In this document: one piece after another, positions 42,295 through 51,800 of the stretch
How the letters are laid out: each line of letters opens with the position of its first letter
Numbering within the stretch: position 1 is the first letter of the stretch
Source of the DNA: M3007 sp044230315
GTDB lineage: Bacteria > Bacteroidota > Bacteroidia > Chitinophagales > Saprospiraceae
DNA length: 64,000 bases
Direction of reading: 5' to 3'
Assembly (NCBI GenBank): GCA_044230315.1
Contig: JBGARJ010000025.1
Coordinates: 11,944-75,943 of the forward strand
Translations under genes and position numbers: made by a program
The notes under the pieces: model-generated
The model's input: the letters and a program-made list of their open reading frames with translations, nothing else
Database searches by the model: none
Told to the model about the DNA's origin: nothing

Positions 42295-43794
42295 TCATTC
42301 TTCCCAATCGATCGAGCGCTCCACCGCTTTTTGCCAGTACATATACAATTCATTGCGTTCGTAATCGGGCATTTGTGGCGTCCAGGTTTTGTCGACGCCC
42401 CAGTTACGCCGCAGGTCGTCGAATCCCGACCAGTAGCCCACGGCGATACCGGCGGCGTAAGCGGCGCCCAGTGCGGTGGTTTCGATCATTTTCGGTCGAA
42501 TAACCGGCACGTCCAGCAGGTCGGCCTGAAATTGCATGAGGAGTTCGTTGATCACCATCCCCCCGTCGACCCGCAAGGATGTCAATTTGATCCCGGAGTC
42601 TTTTTCCATAGCATTGAGTACCTCGAAAGTTTGGAAGGCTGTGGCTTCAAGGGCTGCGCGGGCGATATGGCCTTTGTGGGCATAGCGCGTGAGACCGGCC
42701 ACCAGGCCGCGGGCATGCGCGTTCCAGTAGGGGGCGTAAAGGCCGGAGAATGCCGGCACGAAATACACGCCGCCATTGTCATCCACGGTGCGGGCCAGCG
42801 TTTCGATCTCGCCGCTGCTGCCGATTAGGCCGAGGTTATCGCGCAGCCACTGCACCAGCGCGCCTGCCATGGCCACCGAGCCTTCGAGGGCAAAATGCAC
42901 GGGCTGCTTGTCAAACTGATACGCTACCGTCGTCAGCAGGCCGAATACAGACGGTACGATCTTGGTACCCGTGTTCATCAGCATGAAACAGCCCGTGCCG
43001 TAGGTATTTTTGGCTTCACCTGGTTCGAGGCAGGCTTGACCGAGGAGGGCTGCCTGCTGGTCACCCAGATCGCCGGCGAGGGGAACACTGCGCAGGGGTT
43101 CGGCGGCAACCGTTCCGTACAACCGGCTGCTGGGCACGATAGTGGGGAGCATTTGTTTGGGGATCTTGAGACGGTGTAGCACCTCCTTGTCCCATTGCAC
43201 CGTGAACAGGTTCATCATCTGTGTGCGGGAGGCATTGGTCACGTCGGTTATGTGCAGTCCGCCTTTAGGGCCGCCGGTAAGATTCCAGATGAGGTAGGTA
43301 TCCATGTTGCCGAAAAGGGCAAGTCCTTTTTCTGCGTCGCGTTGGAGGTTGGGCACGTTGTCGAGCAGCCAGCGGAGTTTGAGCGCGCTGAAATAGGTGG
43401 CCAGCGGCAGTCCGGTGGTGATCTTCCACCAATTGTCCTCTTCGATCTGCTGGTGGTACACCACGAGTTCGGTGGTGCGGGTGTCTTGCCATACGATGGC
43501 ATTGTGGTAGGGCCGGCCGGTTTTACGGTTCCAGACGACGGTGGTTTCGCGCTGGTTGGTGATGCCCACCGCTGCGATGTCGTCGATGCCAATGCTGCGT
43601 GCAATACGCGCCTGAGCGATCACTTCGAGCGTGTTTTTCCAGATTTCTTCGGGGTTGTGCTCCACCCAGCCGGGCTTCGGAAAGATCTGTTCGTGTTCTT
43701 TTTGCCCAACGGATACGATGTTGCCCTGTTTGTCAAAGATGATACAACGGGTGCTGGTGGTGCCCTGGTCGATGGCGGCAATGTATTTTTTCAT
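42295..43794 (-). CDS. glpK: Glycerol kinase
   Basis: 499 residues, normal length. The FGGY-family start MKKYIAAIDQGTTSTRCIIF holds the ATP loop. The interdomain YGTGCFMLMNTG and the FGGY signature region (LTSLRVDGGMVINELLMQFQ) are in place. It phosphorylates glycerol to glycerol-3-phosphate. No glycerol facilitator or GlpD lies next to it here. The 251-base upstream gap contains the terminator of the SprB/OmpA gene and an inverted repeat. Confidence 0.95.
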   Translation of the reverse strand: MKKYIAAIDQGTTSTRCIIFDKQGNIVSVGQKEHEQIFPKPGWVEHNPEEIWKNTLEVIAQARIARSIGIDDIAAVGITNQRETTVVWNRKTGRPYHNAIVWQDTRTTELVVYHQQIEEDNWWKITTGLPLATYFSALKLRWLLDNVPNLQRDAEKGLALFGNMDTYLIWNLTGGPKGGLHITDVTNASRTQMMNLFTVQWDKEVLHRLKIPKQMLPTIVPSSRLYGTVAAEPLRSVPLAGDLGDQQAALLGQACLEPGEAKNTYGTGCFMLMNTGTKIVPSVFGLLTTVAYQFDKQPVHFALEGSVAMAGALVQWLRDNLGLIGSSGEIETLARTVDDNGGVYFVPAFSGLYAPYWNAHARGLVAGLTRYAHKGHIARAALEATAFQTFEVLNAMEKDSGIKLTSLRVDGGMVINELLMQFQADLLDVPVIRPKMIETTALGAAYAAGIAVGYWSGFDDLRRNWGVDKTWTPQMPDYERNELYMYWQKAVERSIDWEE

Positions 43795-43864
43795 GGGCGG
43801 AGACGGCCGGCTTGGGTGCAGGCATTACCCGGGCAAATATGCGAAAGCACCGGCGAAAAAGGGG

Positions 43865-43951
43865 TAAAAAATCAGGCGCGCTCCGGCACGGGCGACTTAT
43901 GCGGCCGCGGTTTCAAAACGGCGCCTGTACGGGGCCGTGCCGGAGCGCCTG
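43865..43951 (-). terminator. Terminator of the SprB/OmpA gene
   Basis: On the minus strand AGGCGCTCCGGCACGG pairs with CCGTGCCGGAGCGCGCCT (two-base bulge), followed by A and a T run at 43866-43871. It lies ~95 bases past the gene stop. Confidence 0.7.
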
Positions 43952-43974
43952 CTAATCCCGCTCCTATGAGACTT

Positions 43975-44038
43975 GTTGCGACGGACGTCTTTGGCCGTAA
44001 AAACGCCATTTTTCCTGCTCAAAGTTCGCCGTCGCAAC
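43975..44038. repeat. Inverted repeat between glpK and the SprB/OmpA gene
   Basis: GTTGCGACGG (43975-43984) and CCGTCGCAAC (44029-44038) are exact inverse copies. The interior CATTTTTCCTGCTCAAA (44007-44023) recurs with one mismatch at 53129-53145. Confidence 0.65.
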
Positions 44039-44045
44039 ACAGCAC

Positions 44046-47000
44046 CTATTGCCTTTTCAGGGTTAATATCTTGATTTCCACCCGCTGGTTCATGCGGCGG
44101 CCTTCCACCGTGGCATTGCTGGCAACGGGCTGGCGTTTGCCGTAGCCTTTATAGATCACGCGTTTGGGGTCGATGCCTTTTTCAGCCAGGTAATCGGCGG
44201 CCGATTTGGCGCGGGCGGTGGAAAGCCGGTCGCAGAATTCGTCGGGCGGCGTGCTGTTGGTATGGCCGCCGATCTCGATCACGGCGTCGCCGTTCTCCAT
44301 CATGAAATCGAAGAGTTCGTCGAGTGTGGGCAGGGCGTCCGGTGTAAGGCTCGAACTGTCGGCTTCAAAACGGAGTTGCTCCATGCGGATGGTTTGTCCG
44401 TTTTTCAACATTGCGGCGTTGAGTTCGGGCAGGATGCGTTGTTTGATCGTCACGGGGTGGGTGGCGACACATCCGTTGGCATCGGTTACGGAGACGCTGT
44501 GTACGCCAAGGCCTAGTCTGGCGGCGGTGGCGGTTGTTTCGCCGTTGTCCCAAACAATGTTGAGGGGAGGCGTGCCGCCTGTAGCTTTTACGGTGGCCTT
44601 GCCATCACTGCTGCGTTCGGTGGTGGCGCCTACAACGCGGGAGGTTTCCAGCAACAGCGAATCTGGCTGACTGAGGATGGCCACTGCCGTTTGGGTCGTG
44701 CCCTGTGCATCAGTGACGAGCACGGCATAGGTGGCAGCCCGTGCGTTGCTGATTTCGGGGCCGGTCCAGGCCGGGTTGTCCCATTTATACTGGTAGGGCG
44801 GTTTGCCGCCGGTAACCCTGACCGAGAGGCCGGAGCTGCCGCCGGCGCATTTGATGTCGCGGGTTTTCTCCACCTGCACTTCGAGGGGCAGGATGTTCTC
44901 GGAAATATTCGCGGTACCGGTAGCGGCGCATCCGTTGGCGTCGGTTACGGTGAAGCTATGCGCGCCCGGGCCGAGCTTGACGGCGGTGGCGGCGGTTTCG
45001 CCGTTGTCCCAGCGATAGTTCAGGGCGCCGGTGCCGCCCTTGGTTTGGATCAGTGCCTTGCCGTCGGCATTGCCCGTGCTGGCAGGCGCCTGCACGTTGC
45101 CGGTGGCTGTCAGGGCATCCGGTTGCCGGATAGTAATGCTGGCGGTGGCTTTGGTACCCACCGCGTCGGAGATGGTTAGTTGATATGCACCGGCCGGTAC
45201 GCCGGCAGGCTGTTCGCCTTGCAGCGTCGGGTTGCTCCACAGGTATTCGAAGGGCCCTTTGCCGCCGGTAACGACGGTTTTCAGGGCACTTTTATCACCG
45301 TTACAATTGATCTTTTCGGTGGCTTCGATCTGCACGGCCAGGGGCAGGATATTTTCTGAAATTACGACCGGTACCGAGATGGCGCAACCATTGACATCCG
45401 TAACGGTGAGCGTATGGTTCCCGGGGCCCAATTGAATGGCCGATTCGCCGGTTTCGCCGTTGTCCCAGCGATATTGGTAGGGGCCGGATCCGCCCCGGGC
45501 CTGCACCCTGGCTTTGCCGTCGGTTTTGCCAACATTCGATGGCGCCTGTACCGACGCAAATGCCGCCAGGATTTCGGGTTGCCGCATGCGGAATGCTGTA
45601 CTGGTGCGGCCGCCCACTGCATCGCTCACGATCAGCGTATAATCGCCTGCCTGCACATTGGCCGGAGTGGAGCCTTGTAGTGCGCCGTTGGCCCATTGGT
45701 ACTGGAAGGGCGCTTTGCCGCCGCTGACGTTTACTTTGAGGGCGCCCTGGCCGCCGTTGCAGGCAATTTTTTGGGCTTCTTCGATGCGAACGGAAAGGGG
45801 CAGGATGTTTTCGGAGATCGTCACATTGGTCGTTCCGGAACAACCGTTGGCATCGGTCACGGTAACGTTGTGTACGCCGGGGCTTAGCCGGGTGGCAATA
45901 TCGGCCGTTTCATCATTATCCCACTTGTACAAATAGGGCCCCGTGCCGCCTTTTATTTGTACCATGGCTTTGCCGTCGGCATTGCCCGTGCTGGCTGCGC
46001 CCTGTGCGGTTGCGGTGGCCAGCACCGGGTCGGGTTGTTTGACGGTAATGGTGGCGACAGTAGTGGTGCCGACTGCGTCGGTGACGGTTACCTGGTAGTT
46101 GCCGGCTCCGATATTGGGCGGCAATTCACCCCGGATGGCGGGGTTGCTCCATTGGAACTGGAACGGACCTTTGCCGCCATTGACGCTGACTTTCAGCCCG
46201 GTTTGGCCGCCAAAGCAAGTGATTTTGCTTTTTTCTTCGATGCTGGCGTTCAAGGGCAAAATGTTTTCGGGGATATCCACGGTGGTTGTAGCCGAACAGC
46301 CGAATACGTCGGAAACGGTAAGGGTATGGGGGCCGGGTTTTAGTTGGGCGGCGAGGTCGGTGGTTTCGCCGTTGTCCCAGCGAAACTGATAGGGTGTAGT
46401 GCCGCCCTTGCCTTGCGCGCTGGCCTTGCCGTCGGGGTTGCCCGTGCTGGCCGCGGCTTTTACCGTTGCGGTCGCGGTTAGTGGATCGGGTTGTTTGACC
46501 ACAAACGCTGCAGTGGTTTTTCCGCCGGCTGCATCGGTGATCGTGACCGTGTAGGCGCCGGCTTTTACGCCCGATGGCTGGTAACCGCTGAGGGCGGCGT
46601 TGCTCCAGGCAAATTCATAAGGGCTTTTACCGCCTTTGATACTGACTTTCAAGGCGCTTTGTCCGCCATTGCAATTAATCTGAGCCGTCTCCTCGATCTC
46701 AGCGGTCAGCGGCAGGATGCTTTCGGCGACCTCCACTCTGGCCGTTATGGTGCAGCCATTGGCGTCGGTGACGGTGACCGAGTGCGGGCCGGGTTTGAGT
46801 TGAGTGGCGATTTCTTCGGTTTCCCCGTTATCCCAGCGATAGGTGTAGGGGCTGCTGCCCCCACGGGGTGAGGCGGCAGCCTTGCCGTCGCTGTTGCCAG
46901 TGCTGGCAGGTGCCTGAACGCTGGCCACGGCGCTCAGGGCAGCCGGCTGAACGAGGGTAATGCTGGTGGTGGTTTTGCCACCGGCAGCGTCTACCACTGT

Positions 47001-48542
47001 GAGGGTATAGACGCCGGCGGTGACGCCGGTAGGTTGGGTACCGTCGAGTTTGGGGTTACTCCATTCATATTGGTAAGGTTCCTTGCCACCGCTGACGGTC
47101 GCTTTCAGGATGGTGTTGCCCCCTGCGCAGGGGATTGGCGTAGTTTCTTCCACGGTAGCGCTCAGGGCGGCCAGTTTCTGGTCTATCGTTACGGATGCCG
47201 TGGCGCTGCAGCCTTTCTTGTCCGTTACCGTAACGGTGTGTTGGCCTCCCGGGAGATTTTTAGCCGGGTTGGCCGTTTCGCCGTTGTCCCATTTGAAGGT
47301 ATAATCCGGTGCACCGCCTTTTACGGCTACTTCGGCCGAGCCGTCTTTTTTTGCCGGCCCGCTCTCGGCCTGTCTGACCTGAATGCTCAGCGTGATCCGC
47401 GGATCGTCGATCTTTGCTTTAGCGGCTTTGGTTTTGCCGTTGCTGTCGGTCACAGTGACCGTATAAGTGCCGATACCCAGGTTTTGCGGGTTGGCGCCTT
47501 GCATTCCGGCGGCGGACCAGGCGTAGGTATATGGCGCTTTCCCGCCCTCCACCTTGACGCTCAAAGCGGCGTCAGGCGCAGCGGAATTGCAGCCTAAATC
47601 TTTGTCTATCATACAATTGACAATGAGCGATGACGCTTTGTCAATCAGGTAAAGCCCCTTGTCTTCCGTGCCGATCCATACCGCGCCCTCGAGGTCAGCG
47701 GCGATGCAGCGCCCGTATTCGCTGGTGTAGTATTCGGCTCCGCTGAACACATCGAATTCGTCGGTATCCAGGTCGTACCGGGAGACCATGCGCGAAAGGA
47801 TCCAGAGGTTGCCGTTGGGGCTGAGGTCAAAATCTTCGGCTTCGCCCTCCAGCGCTTTTTCTTTGACGTTGACGGCTTCCCATTTTTCCCCGCCGCGAAC
47901 GGCCCAGAATTCGCCGTCGGCCAGCACCCACACGTCCGGCCCGAATTCGCGTACGCGCAGCACATGGTAGCCGTCGAGTTCGGATTTCCATTTATCCGGC
48001 GTACCGGCTATCATGCCATTGTCGGTGCCGATCCAGTAGCGGCCCCGGCGATCCTGAAAGATGGCGGTGATGGTATTGGATTTCAATTTTGAGTTGCCGG
48101 AAGTGAATTTCTCCACCACTTTCAGCGTGGGTTTGGTTTTTAGTTGGATCAGCCCGTCGCCTTTAGTGCCCAGCCACAGCCAGTCGTTGCGTTCGTCGTA
48201 CCAGGCGGTAGTTACTTCCGGCTGGGCGTTGAGGACCATCTGCAGGATTTCGGGTGTCCAGCGCACATCGGCGTTGCCGCCGCGATAGTTCAGGGCCGAT
48301 TTCTGGCCGGGTTCGAGATTTAGCGGGTTGGACAGGTCGGTGCCCAGCACCTGAAACACGCTTGTTCCGCTGGCCACCCATTTGTTGTTTTCGGCGTCGA
48401 CGGCGATGTTGTGTACGGCTGTCGAGCGGCTGACCGAACTGCAGCGTGTCACTTTCCGTTCGGGGGCTTGCGCAAGGAGTAATTGGGTAAAGAAAAGGGG
48501 TAAAAGCAGCAAAAGCGTTTTTCGGTTAAACGAAACCATCAT
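44046..48542 (-). CDS. Giant SprB-repeat protein with sensor-propeller N-terminus and OmpA C-terminus
   Basis: 1498 residues from ATG 48542 (MMVSFNRKTLLLLLPLFFTQ signal). Order: a beta-propeller of the two-component-regulator type to about residue 300 (WLWLGTKGDGLIQLKTK, RYWIGTDNGMIAGTP, AVWIGTEDKGLYLIDK). Then 14 SprB-type repeats in seven A/B pairs of ~152 residues, each ending in a VTVTD-like block and carrying GGK-PF-Y-WSN or GETA-type cores. Then an OmpA domain (IRMEQLRFEADSSSLTPDAL, IEIGGHTNSTPPDEF) that should bind peptidoglycan. This joins features of SprB gliding adhesins with an envelope anchor. Surface display is probable, but no T9SS tail is present. Confidence 0.85.
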   Translation of the reverse strand: MMVSFNRKTLLLLLPLFFTQLLLAQAPERKVTRCSSVSRSTAVHNIAVDAENNKWVASGTSVFQVLGTDLSNPLNLEPGQKSALNYRGGNADVRWTPEILQMVLNAQPEVTTAWYDERNDWLWLGTKGDGLIQLKTKPTLKVVEKFTSGNSKLKSNTITAIFQDRRGRYWIGTDNGMIAGTPDKWKSELDGYHVLRVREFGPDVWVLADGEFWAVRGGEKWEAVNVKEKALEGEAEDFDLSPNGNLWILSRMVSRYDLDTDEFDVFSGAEYYTSEYGRCIAADLEGAVWIGTEDKGLYLIDKASSLIVNCMIDKDLGCNSAAPDAALSVKVEGGKAPYTYAWSAAGMQGANPQNLGIGTYTVTVTDSNGKTKAAKAKIDDPRITLSIQVRQAESGPAKKDGSAEVAVKGGAPDYTFKWDNGETANPAKNLPGGQHTVTVTDKKGCSATASVTIDQKLAALSATVEETTPIPCAGGNTILKATVSGGKEPYQYEWSNPKLDGTQPTGVTAGVYTLTVVDAAGGKTTTSITLVQPAALSAVASVQAPASTGNSDGKAAASPRGGSSPYTYRWDNGETEEIATQLKPGPHSVTVTDANGCTITARVEVAESILPLTAEIEETAQINCNGGQSALKVSIKGGKSPYEFAWSNAALSGYQPSGVKAGAYTVTITDAAGGKTTAAFVVKQPDPLTATATVKAAASTGNPDGKASAQGKGGTTPYQFRWDNGETTDLAAQLKPGPHTLTVSDVFGCSATTTVDIPENILPLNASIEEKSKITCFGGQTGLKVSVNGGKGPFQFQWSNPAIRGELPPNIGAGNYQVTVTDAVGTTTVATITVKQPDPVLATATAQGAASTGNADGKAMVQIKGGTGPYLYKWDNDETADIATRLSPGVHNVTVTDANGCSGTTNVTISENILPLSVRIEEAQKIACNGGQGALKVNVSGGKAPFQYQWANGALQGSTPANVQAGDYTLIVSDAVGGRTSTAFRMRQPEILAAFASVQAPSNVGKTDGKARVQARGGSGPYQYRWDNGETGESAIQLGPGNHTLTVTDVNGCAISVPVVISENILPLAVQIEATEKINCNGDKSALKTVVTGGKGPFEYLWSNPTLQGEQPAGVPAGAYQLTISDAVGTKATASITIRQPDALTATGNVQAPASTGNADGKALIQTKGGTGALNYRWDNGETAATAVKLGPGAHSFTVTDANGCAATGTANISENILPLEVQVEKTRDIKCAGGSSGLSVRVTGGKPPYQYKWDNPAWTGPEISNARAATYAVLVTDAQGTTQTAVAILSQPDSLLLETSRVVGATTERSSDGKATVKATGGTPPLNIVWDNGETTATAARLGLGVHSVSVTDANGCVATHPVTIKQRILPELNAAMLKNGQTIRMEQLRFEADSSSLTPDALPTLDELFDFMMENGDAVIEIGGHTNSTPPDEFCDRLSTARAKSAADYLAEKGIDPKRVIYKGYGKRQPVASNATVEGRRMNQRVEIKILTLKRQ

Positions 48543-48742
48543 GTCGGGAAAATTAATGTTCAATGCGGGTGTTTGGTTTTGGGCCCGCAAAGTTCGGGTA
48601 TGATTTACAAGGAACCGAACATAAACGGAAATTAAGCGGTAGAATTATGGCAGGCAACTGACTTCTCGGATACGACCGTATACTGCGCTTCGGGCGGACA
48701 ATTGACGACCTGCCGTATCTTCGCCCCGCATTAATTTCCTGT

Positions 48743-49903
48743 ATGATGAAAGTATGCTCGCTCGGGTTGTTTATAGCGCTGATTTTTGGCGCGGCCTGCC
48801 TGCCGGCGCAGCCCGGCGAGGGCTTAAGGCTGCCGGCTTTGGCGTATCTGCGCCTGCATGGGAAGGACCCACAGGCTTACCTGATCGAAACGTTCCGGAA
48901 GTACGACGTGATCCTGCTCGGTGAAGACCACCACGTCCGGCAAAACCTGCTTTTTGTCCAAGGCCTCATTCCCGCCCTGTACGCCGCCGGCGTGTATGCC
49001 ATCGGCATGGAATTCGGCGCCAGCGAAGACCAGGCCGCGCTCGATTCGCTGGTCACGGCGCCCGAATACGACGAAGCGCAGGCGCGCCGGATCATGTTTC
49101 ACTACAATGTGGCCTGGGCATTCCACGAATACATGGATGTGTACCGGGCGGCCTGGACGTTCAACCGGAGCCTGCCCCCACACAGCCGGCCCTTCCGGAT
49201 ACTCAACCTGAGTTACGCATACAACTGGGAAGGCTTCGACGGACGGCGCAGCCCCGAAAATATGGCCACCGTATTTTACAAAGGCACTGCCGATCAATAC
49301 CGCGCCGAGCTGATCGGGCGGGAAATCCTCGACAAACGGGAAAAATTGCTTGCACTCGTGGGTACGCCCCATGCATACACGCGCTATGCACAACCGGAGT
49401 TCCGGTACAACAACGACAATTTTTGCGCATACGACGACAACTGGCTGGGCAACCGCCTGTTCCGGAAATACCCCGGCCGTATCTTCAATGCGCTCCTGCA
49501 CCAACCCTTCCCCAACCGCATCAACCACATGCCTTACCTGGTGTCGCCGGCTGGCGGCGCCATCGAGGCGCTGATGGCGAGAATGGGAAACAGACCGTTG
49601 GGCTTCGATCTGCTCGACACTCCCGCCGGGGCGCTGCGCGACACGAGTTACTTCAGCATGGGTTACCCCGACTTCCGGCTTGCTCAATTCTTCGACGGCT
49701 ATATCTTTCTGGCGCCGTTTGCCACCTTGCAGAGCTGTACGATCGACGAAAATTTTGTTGACGAGTCCAATATCGAAACGGCCTTGCGACAAGCGCCCGA
49801 CCCCGACTGGCACGGCCGGCAACATTCGCTGGCGGAATTCCGGCAATTGATCCGCGACATGGCCGATATTGAAAAGCGCTATGCCACCATCGGCCGCGAA
49901 TGA
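48743..49903 (+). CDS. ChaN/Tiki-like secreted protein
   Basis: 386 residues; start at ATG 48743 or the next codon 48746. Signal peptide MMKVCSLGLFIALIFGAACL. The YDVILLGEDHHVRQNLLFVQ block (residues ~53-72) and VYAIGMEFGASEDQAALDSL resemble the GExH core of the haem-binding-uptake/TIKI superfamily (ChaN, EreA-like). The rest is helical with tyrosine-rich stretches. It is not close enough to name a function. The next gene overlaps its stop by ATGA if the first start is used, which suggests an operon. Confidence 0.6.
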   Translation: MMKVCSLGLFIALIFGAACLPAQPGEGLRLPALAYLRLHGKDPQAYLIETFRKYDVILLGEDHHVRQNLLFVQGLIPALYAAGVYAIGMEFGASEDQAALDSLVTAPEYDEAQARRIMFHYNVAWAFHEYMDVYRAAWTFNRSLPPHSRPFRILNLSYAYNWEGFDGRRSPENMATVFYKGTADQYRAELIGREILDKREKLLALVGTPHAYTRYAQPEFRYNNDNFCAYDDNWLGNRLFRKYPGRIFNALLHQPFPNRINHMPYLVSPAGGAIEALMARMGNRPLGFDLLDTPAGALRDTSYFSMGYPDFRLAQFFDGYIFLAPFATLQSCTIDENFVDESNIETALRQAPDPDWHGRQHSLAEFRQLIRDMADIEKRYATIGRE

Positions 49904-49929
49904 TCACAAACCTGTTTCCCTGTAGTTTC

Positions 49930-50868
49930 ATGATGCGAATCACCCTTATACTGCTCTTTCAACTTGCCTTTTACAGTGTCGCTATAAGCCAATACGATTA
50001 TGCCAAATTGGTGGAAGATGGCCGTGCCCTCGCAGCCCAGCAGCGTTTCCGGGCGGCATTGGCCAAGTTCAGCGCCGCCCGCGAATGCGACCCGGCGCAC
50101 GCTACCGACATCGACCTGGAGACTGGCCGGGTTTTTGAAGCGCTCGAACAGCAGCGCGACGAAGCCCTCATGCAAAATGCCGGCCTCCGCGATCAACTCC
50201 GGCAAACCGCCGATTCGCTTTCCGGCGAGGCCAATGCCTGGCGCCGCCGCGCCGAAATGTTGCAGCGCAAAATACCTTTTTTCAACGGGCGCTACGCCTT
50301 TGCCGCCCAATGGCTGAATTCGGAGCTGTACAATCTTATCGATGCCAATTTGCGGCGGCTCAACAATTACGACTTTACGGAAGCCACGCCTTTCAGCATT
50401 TACACCGGTTACGCAACGGTCAGACCCTACGGCGCGAAGACGTATGCCCTGGCCGATACATTTGGGCAGCAATTTCCGCTTGCCACCCGTGTAGATGAAT
50501 TAAATCCGGCAATTACCGCCCTGGACCTGCACTTCCAAAACCCGCATGCCGTGCCGGAGGCCGTGTGGAAACAAAGGCAATTGAAGGTATTGATCCTGGT
50601 GGGTAATACCCTGCAAGTCTTACCGCCCCAGATCGGCCAGTTGGACAGCCTGGAGGACCTGGACCTGCGCGCGACGGGCCTGAAAAGCCTGCCGCCCGAA
50701 ATCGGGCAATGCGCCGGACTGGAGGAACTTTACCTGACCGGGAATCCGCTGAAACAGCTGCCCGCTGAACTTTGCAAGCTGAGCGCGCTGCGTATTTGTC
50801 AATTTAGCACTTCGGAGGACCTGAAAGACATTCCAACTTGCCTGGACCATTTTAAAGAACGGTATTAA
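49930..50868 (+). CDS. Secreted leucine-rich-repeat protein
   Basis: 312 residues from ATG 49930 (MMRITLILLFQLAFYSVAIS signal). An ATG at 49900 forms an ATGA overlap with the previous stop and would add ten residues; both are possible. The front half is helical and TPR-like (LAAQQRFRAALAKFSAAREC). The last ~110 residues have four LRR units of the LxxLxLxxNxLxxLP kind (LKVLILVGNTLQVLPPQIGQ, LEDLDLRATGLKSLPPEIGQ, LEELYLTGNPLKQLP). Likely a periplasmic or surface binding protein. Its stop overlaps the stop of the convergent gene at 50865. Confidence 0.7.
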   Translation: MMRITLILLFQLAFYSVAISQYDYAKLVEDGRALAAQQRFRAALAKFSAARECDPAHATDIDLETGRVFEALEQQRDEALMQNAGLRDQLRQTADSLSGEANAWRRRAEMLQRKIPFFNGRYAFAAQWLNSELYNLIDANLRRLNNYDFTEATPFSIYTGYATVRPYGAKTYALADTFGQQFPLATRVDELNPAITALDLHFQNPHAVPEAVWKQRQLKVLILVGNTLQVLPPQIGQLDSLEDLDLRATGLKSLPPEIGQCAGLEELYLTGNPLKQLPAELCKLSALRICQFSTSEDLKDIPTCLDHFKERY

Positions 50869-51800
50869 ACCGCGTCATTGAGCAGTTTCCACAGCAGTTC
50901 CAGCCCGATGCCGCTGCTCACAAAGCGCTCCTTGCGATTGCCGGTCAGTTGCTGGGTCCAGGTGGTGCAGCCGCCGTCGGCGATGGGGTAGGGGTGGCCC
51001 CGGTATTCCCAGACGATGCCAAACTGCAGGGCCCGGTAGTATTGCTGCTGCGTTTGCGGAACCCGCTGAACCTCGATCTCCGCGTCAGGGAATTGTGCCT
51101 GCAACGCTGTGTGCATGCGGTCGAACAGGGCATTCGGGCCCTCGGCCGGATCGAGGGCCTTGAGGGTGATTTTTAGCGGCTGCTGGCCCAGGTTTTCCTG
51201 CAAAAAACCCCGGTAAAAACCGATATGACGGATCAGTGCGGCCTGTTCGAACTGAAAATGCCCGGTGTCGCGACCGGCCGTCGTCAGGCAGAATACGCTG
51301 AAATGTTGGGAAAAGCCGGGTAGCGCCACACGAGGCGTGCGGATATGCCGGTGTTCGGTGCAGAAGTGCAGCGGCTCCGCCGGATACCCGGCATCGCGGC
51401 GCCGGCTACTGCTTTCCAGGGCCAATACATTGGTGGCGTCGGCCACCACTTCCGTGCCCCGCAGGGCCGACAACACTTTGTCCTGGTGTACCGTGCCCAC
51501 CACCGAACACGTGCCCAGCGGACTTACCGGCGACAATTCCAACGGTGTGAAGCCCTGTGCTTGCGCGGTCTGCAGCCACAGCAAGGCGAAGGAGCGGAAA
51601 GCCACGGGGTCGAGAGCAGCCGGTTGCACGAAACGGTTTTGCCCGTAGGCCGCCAGCAAGGCCGCCGGGTTGCTGCGTTGTGCGCGGCGATGGAATACGT
51701 CGAGCAATATGGAGTTCAATTCCGAAAGGGGCATGCCTTCGGACAGGGTGTCGGGCAGGGTGGCGCCGGCTGCCGGCCGGCCGGGTATGAATCGGGCCAT
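50865..51800 (-). CDS. Unknown protein with class II synthetase-like (HisRS-type) C-terminal motif
   Basis: 311 residues from ATG 51800 (MARFIPGRPAAGATLPDTLS); a start at 51926 would add 42 residues that look non-coding. The N-terminal part has a SPLGTCSVVGTVHQDKVLSALRGTEVVADATNVLALE region, which is Cys/His-containing and looks conserved. The C-terminal ADGGCTTWTQQLTGNRKERF and VSSGIGLELLWKLL recall motif 3 of the HisRS/HisZ class II fold. Without HisRS motifs 1 and 2 in clear form, I leave function open. No signal peptide. Confidence 0.55.
   Translation of the reverse strand: MARFIPGRPAAGATLPDTLSEGMPLSELNSILLDVFHRRAQRSNPAALLAAYGQNRFVQPAALDPVAFRSFALLWLQTAQAQGFTPLELSPVSPLGTCSVVGTVHQDKVLSALRGTEVVADATNVLALESSSRRRDAGYPAEPLHFCTEHRHIRTPRVALPGFSQHFSVFCLTTAGRDTGHFQFEQAALIRHIGFYRGFLQENLGQQPLKITLKALDPAEGPNALFDRMHTALQAQFPDAEIEVQRVPQTQQQYYRALQFGIVWEYRGHPYPIADGGCTTWTQQLTGNRKERFVSSGIGLELLWKLLNDAV

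Noticed and set aside
39076..43794. A defence island around the McrB-like gene
   Set aside because: Neighbours are prfC, a YwaF-like protein, a DNA repair glycosylase and glycerol kinase; no McrC, nuclease, integrase or toxin is seen.
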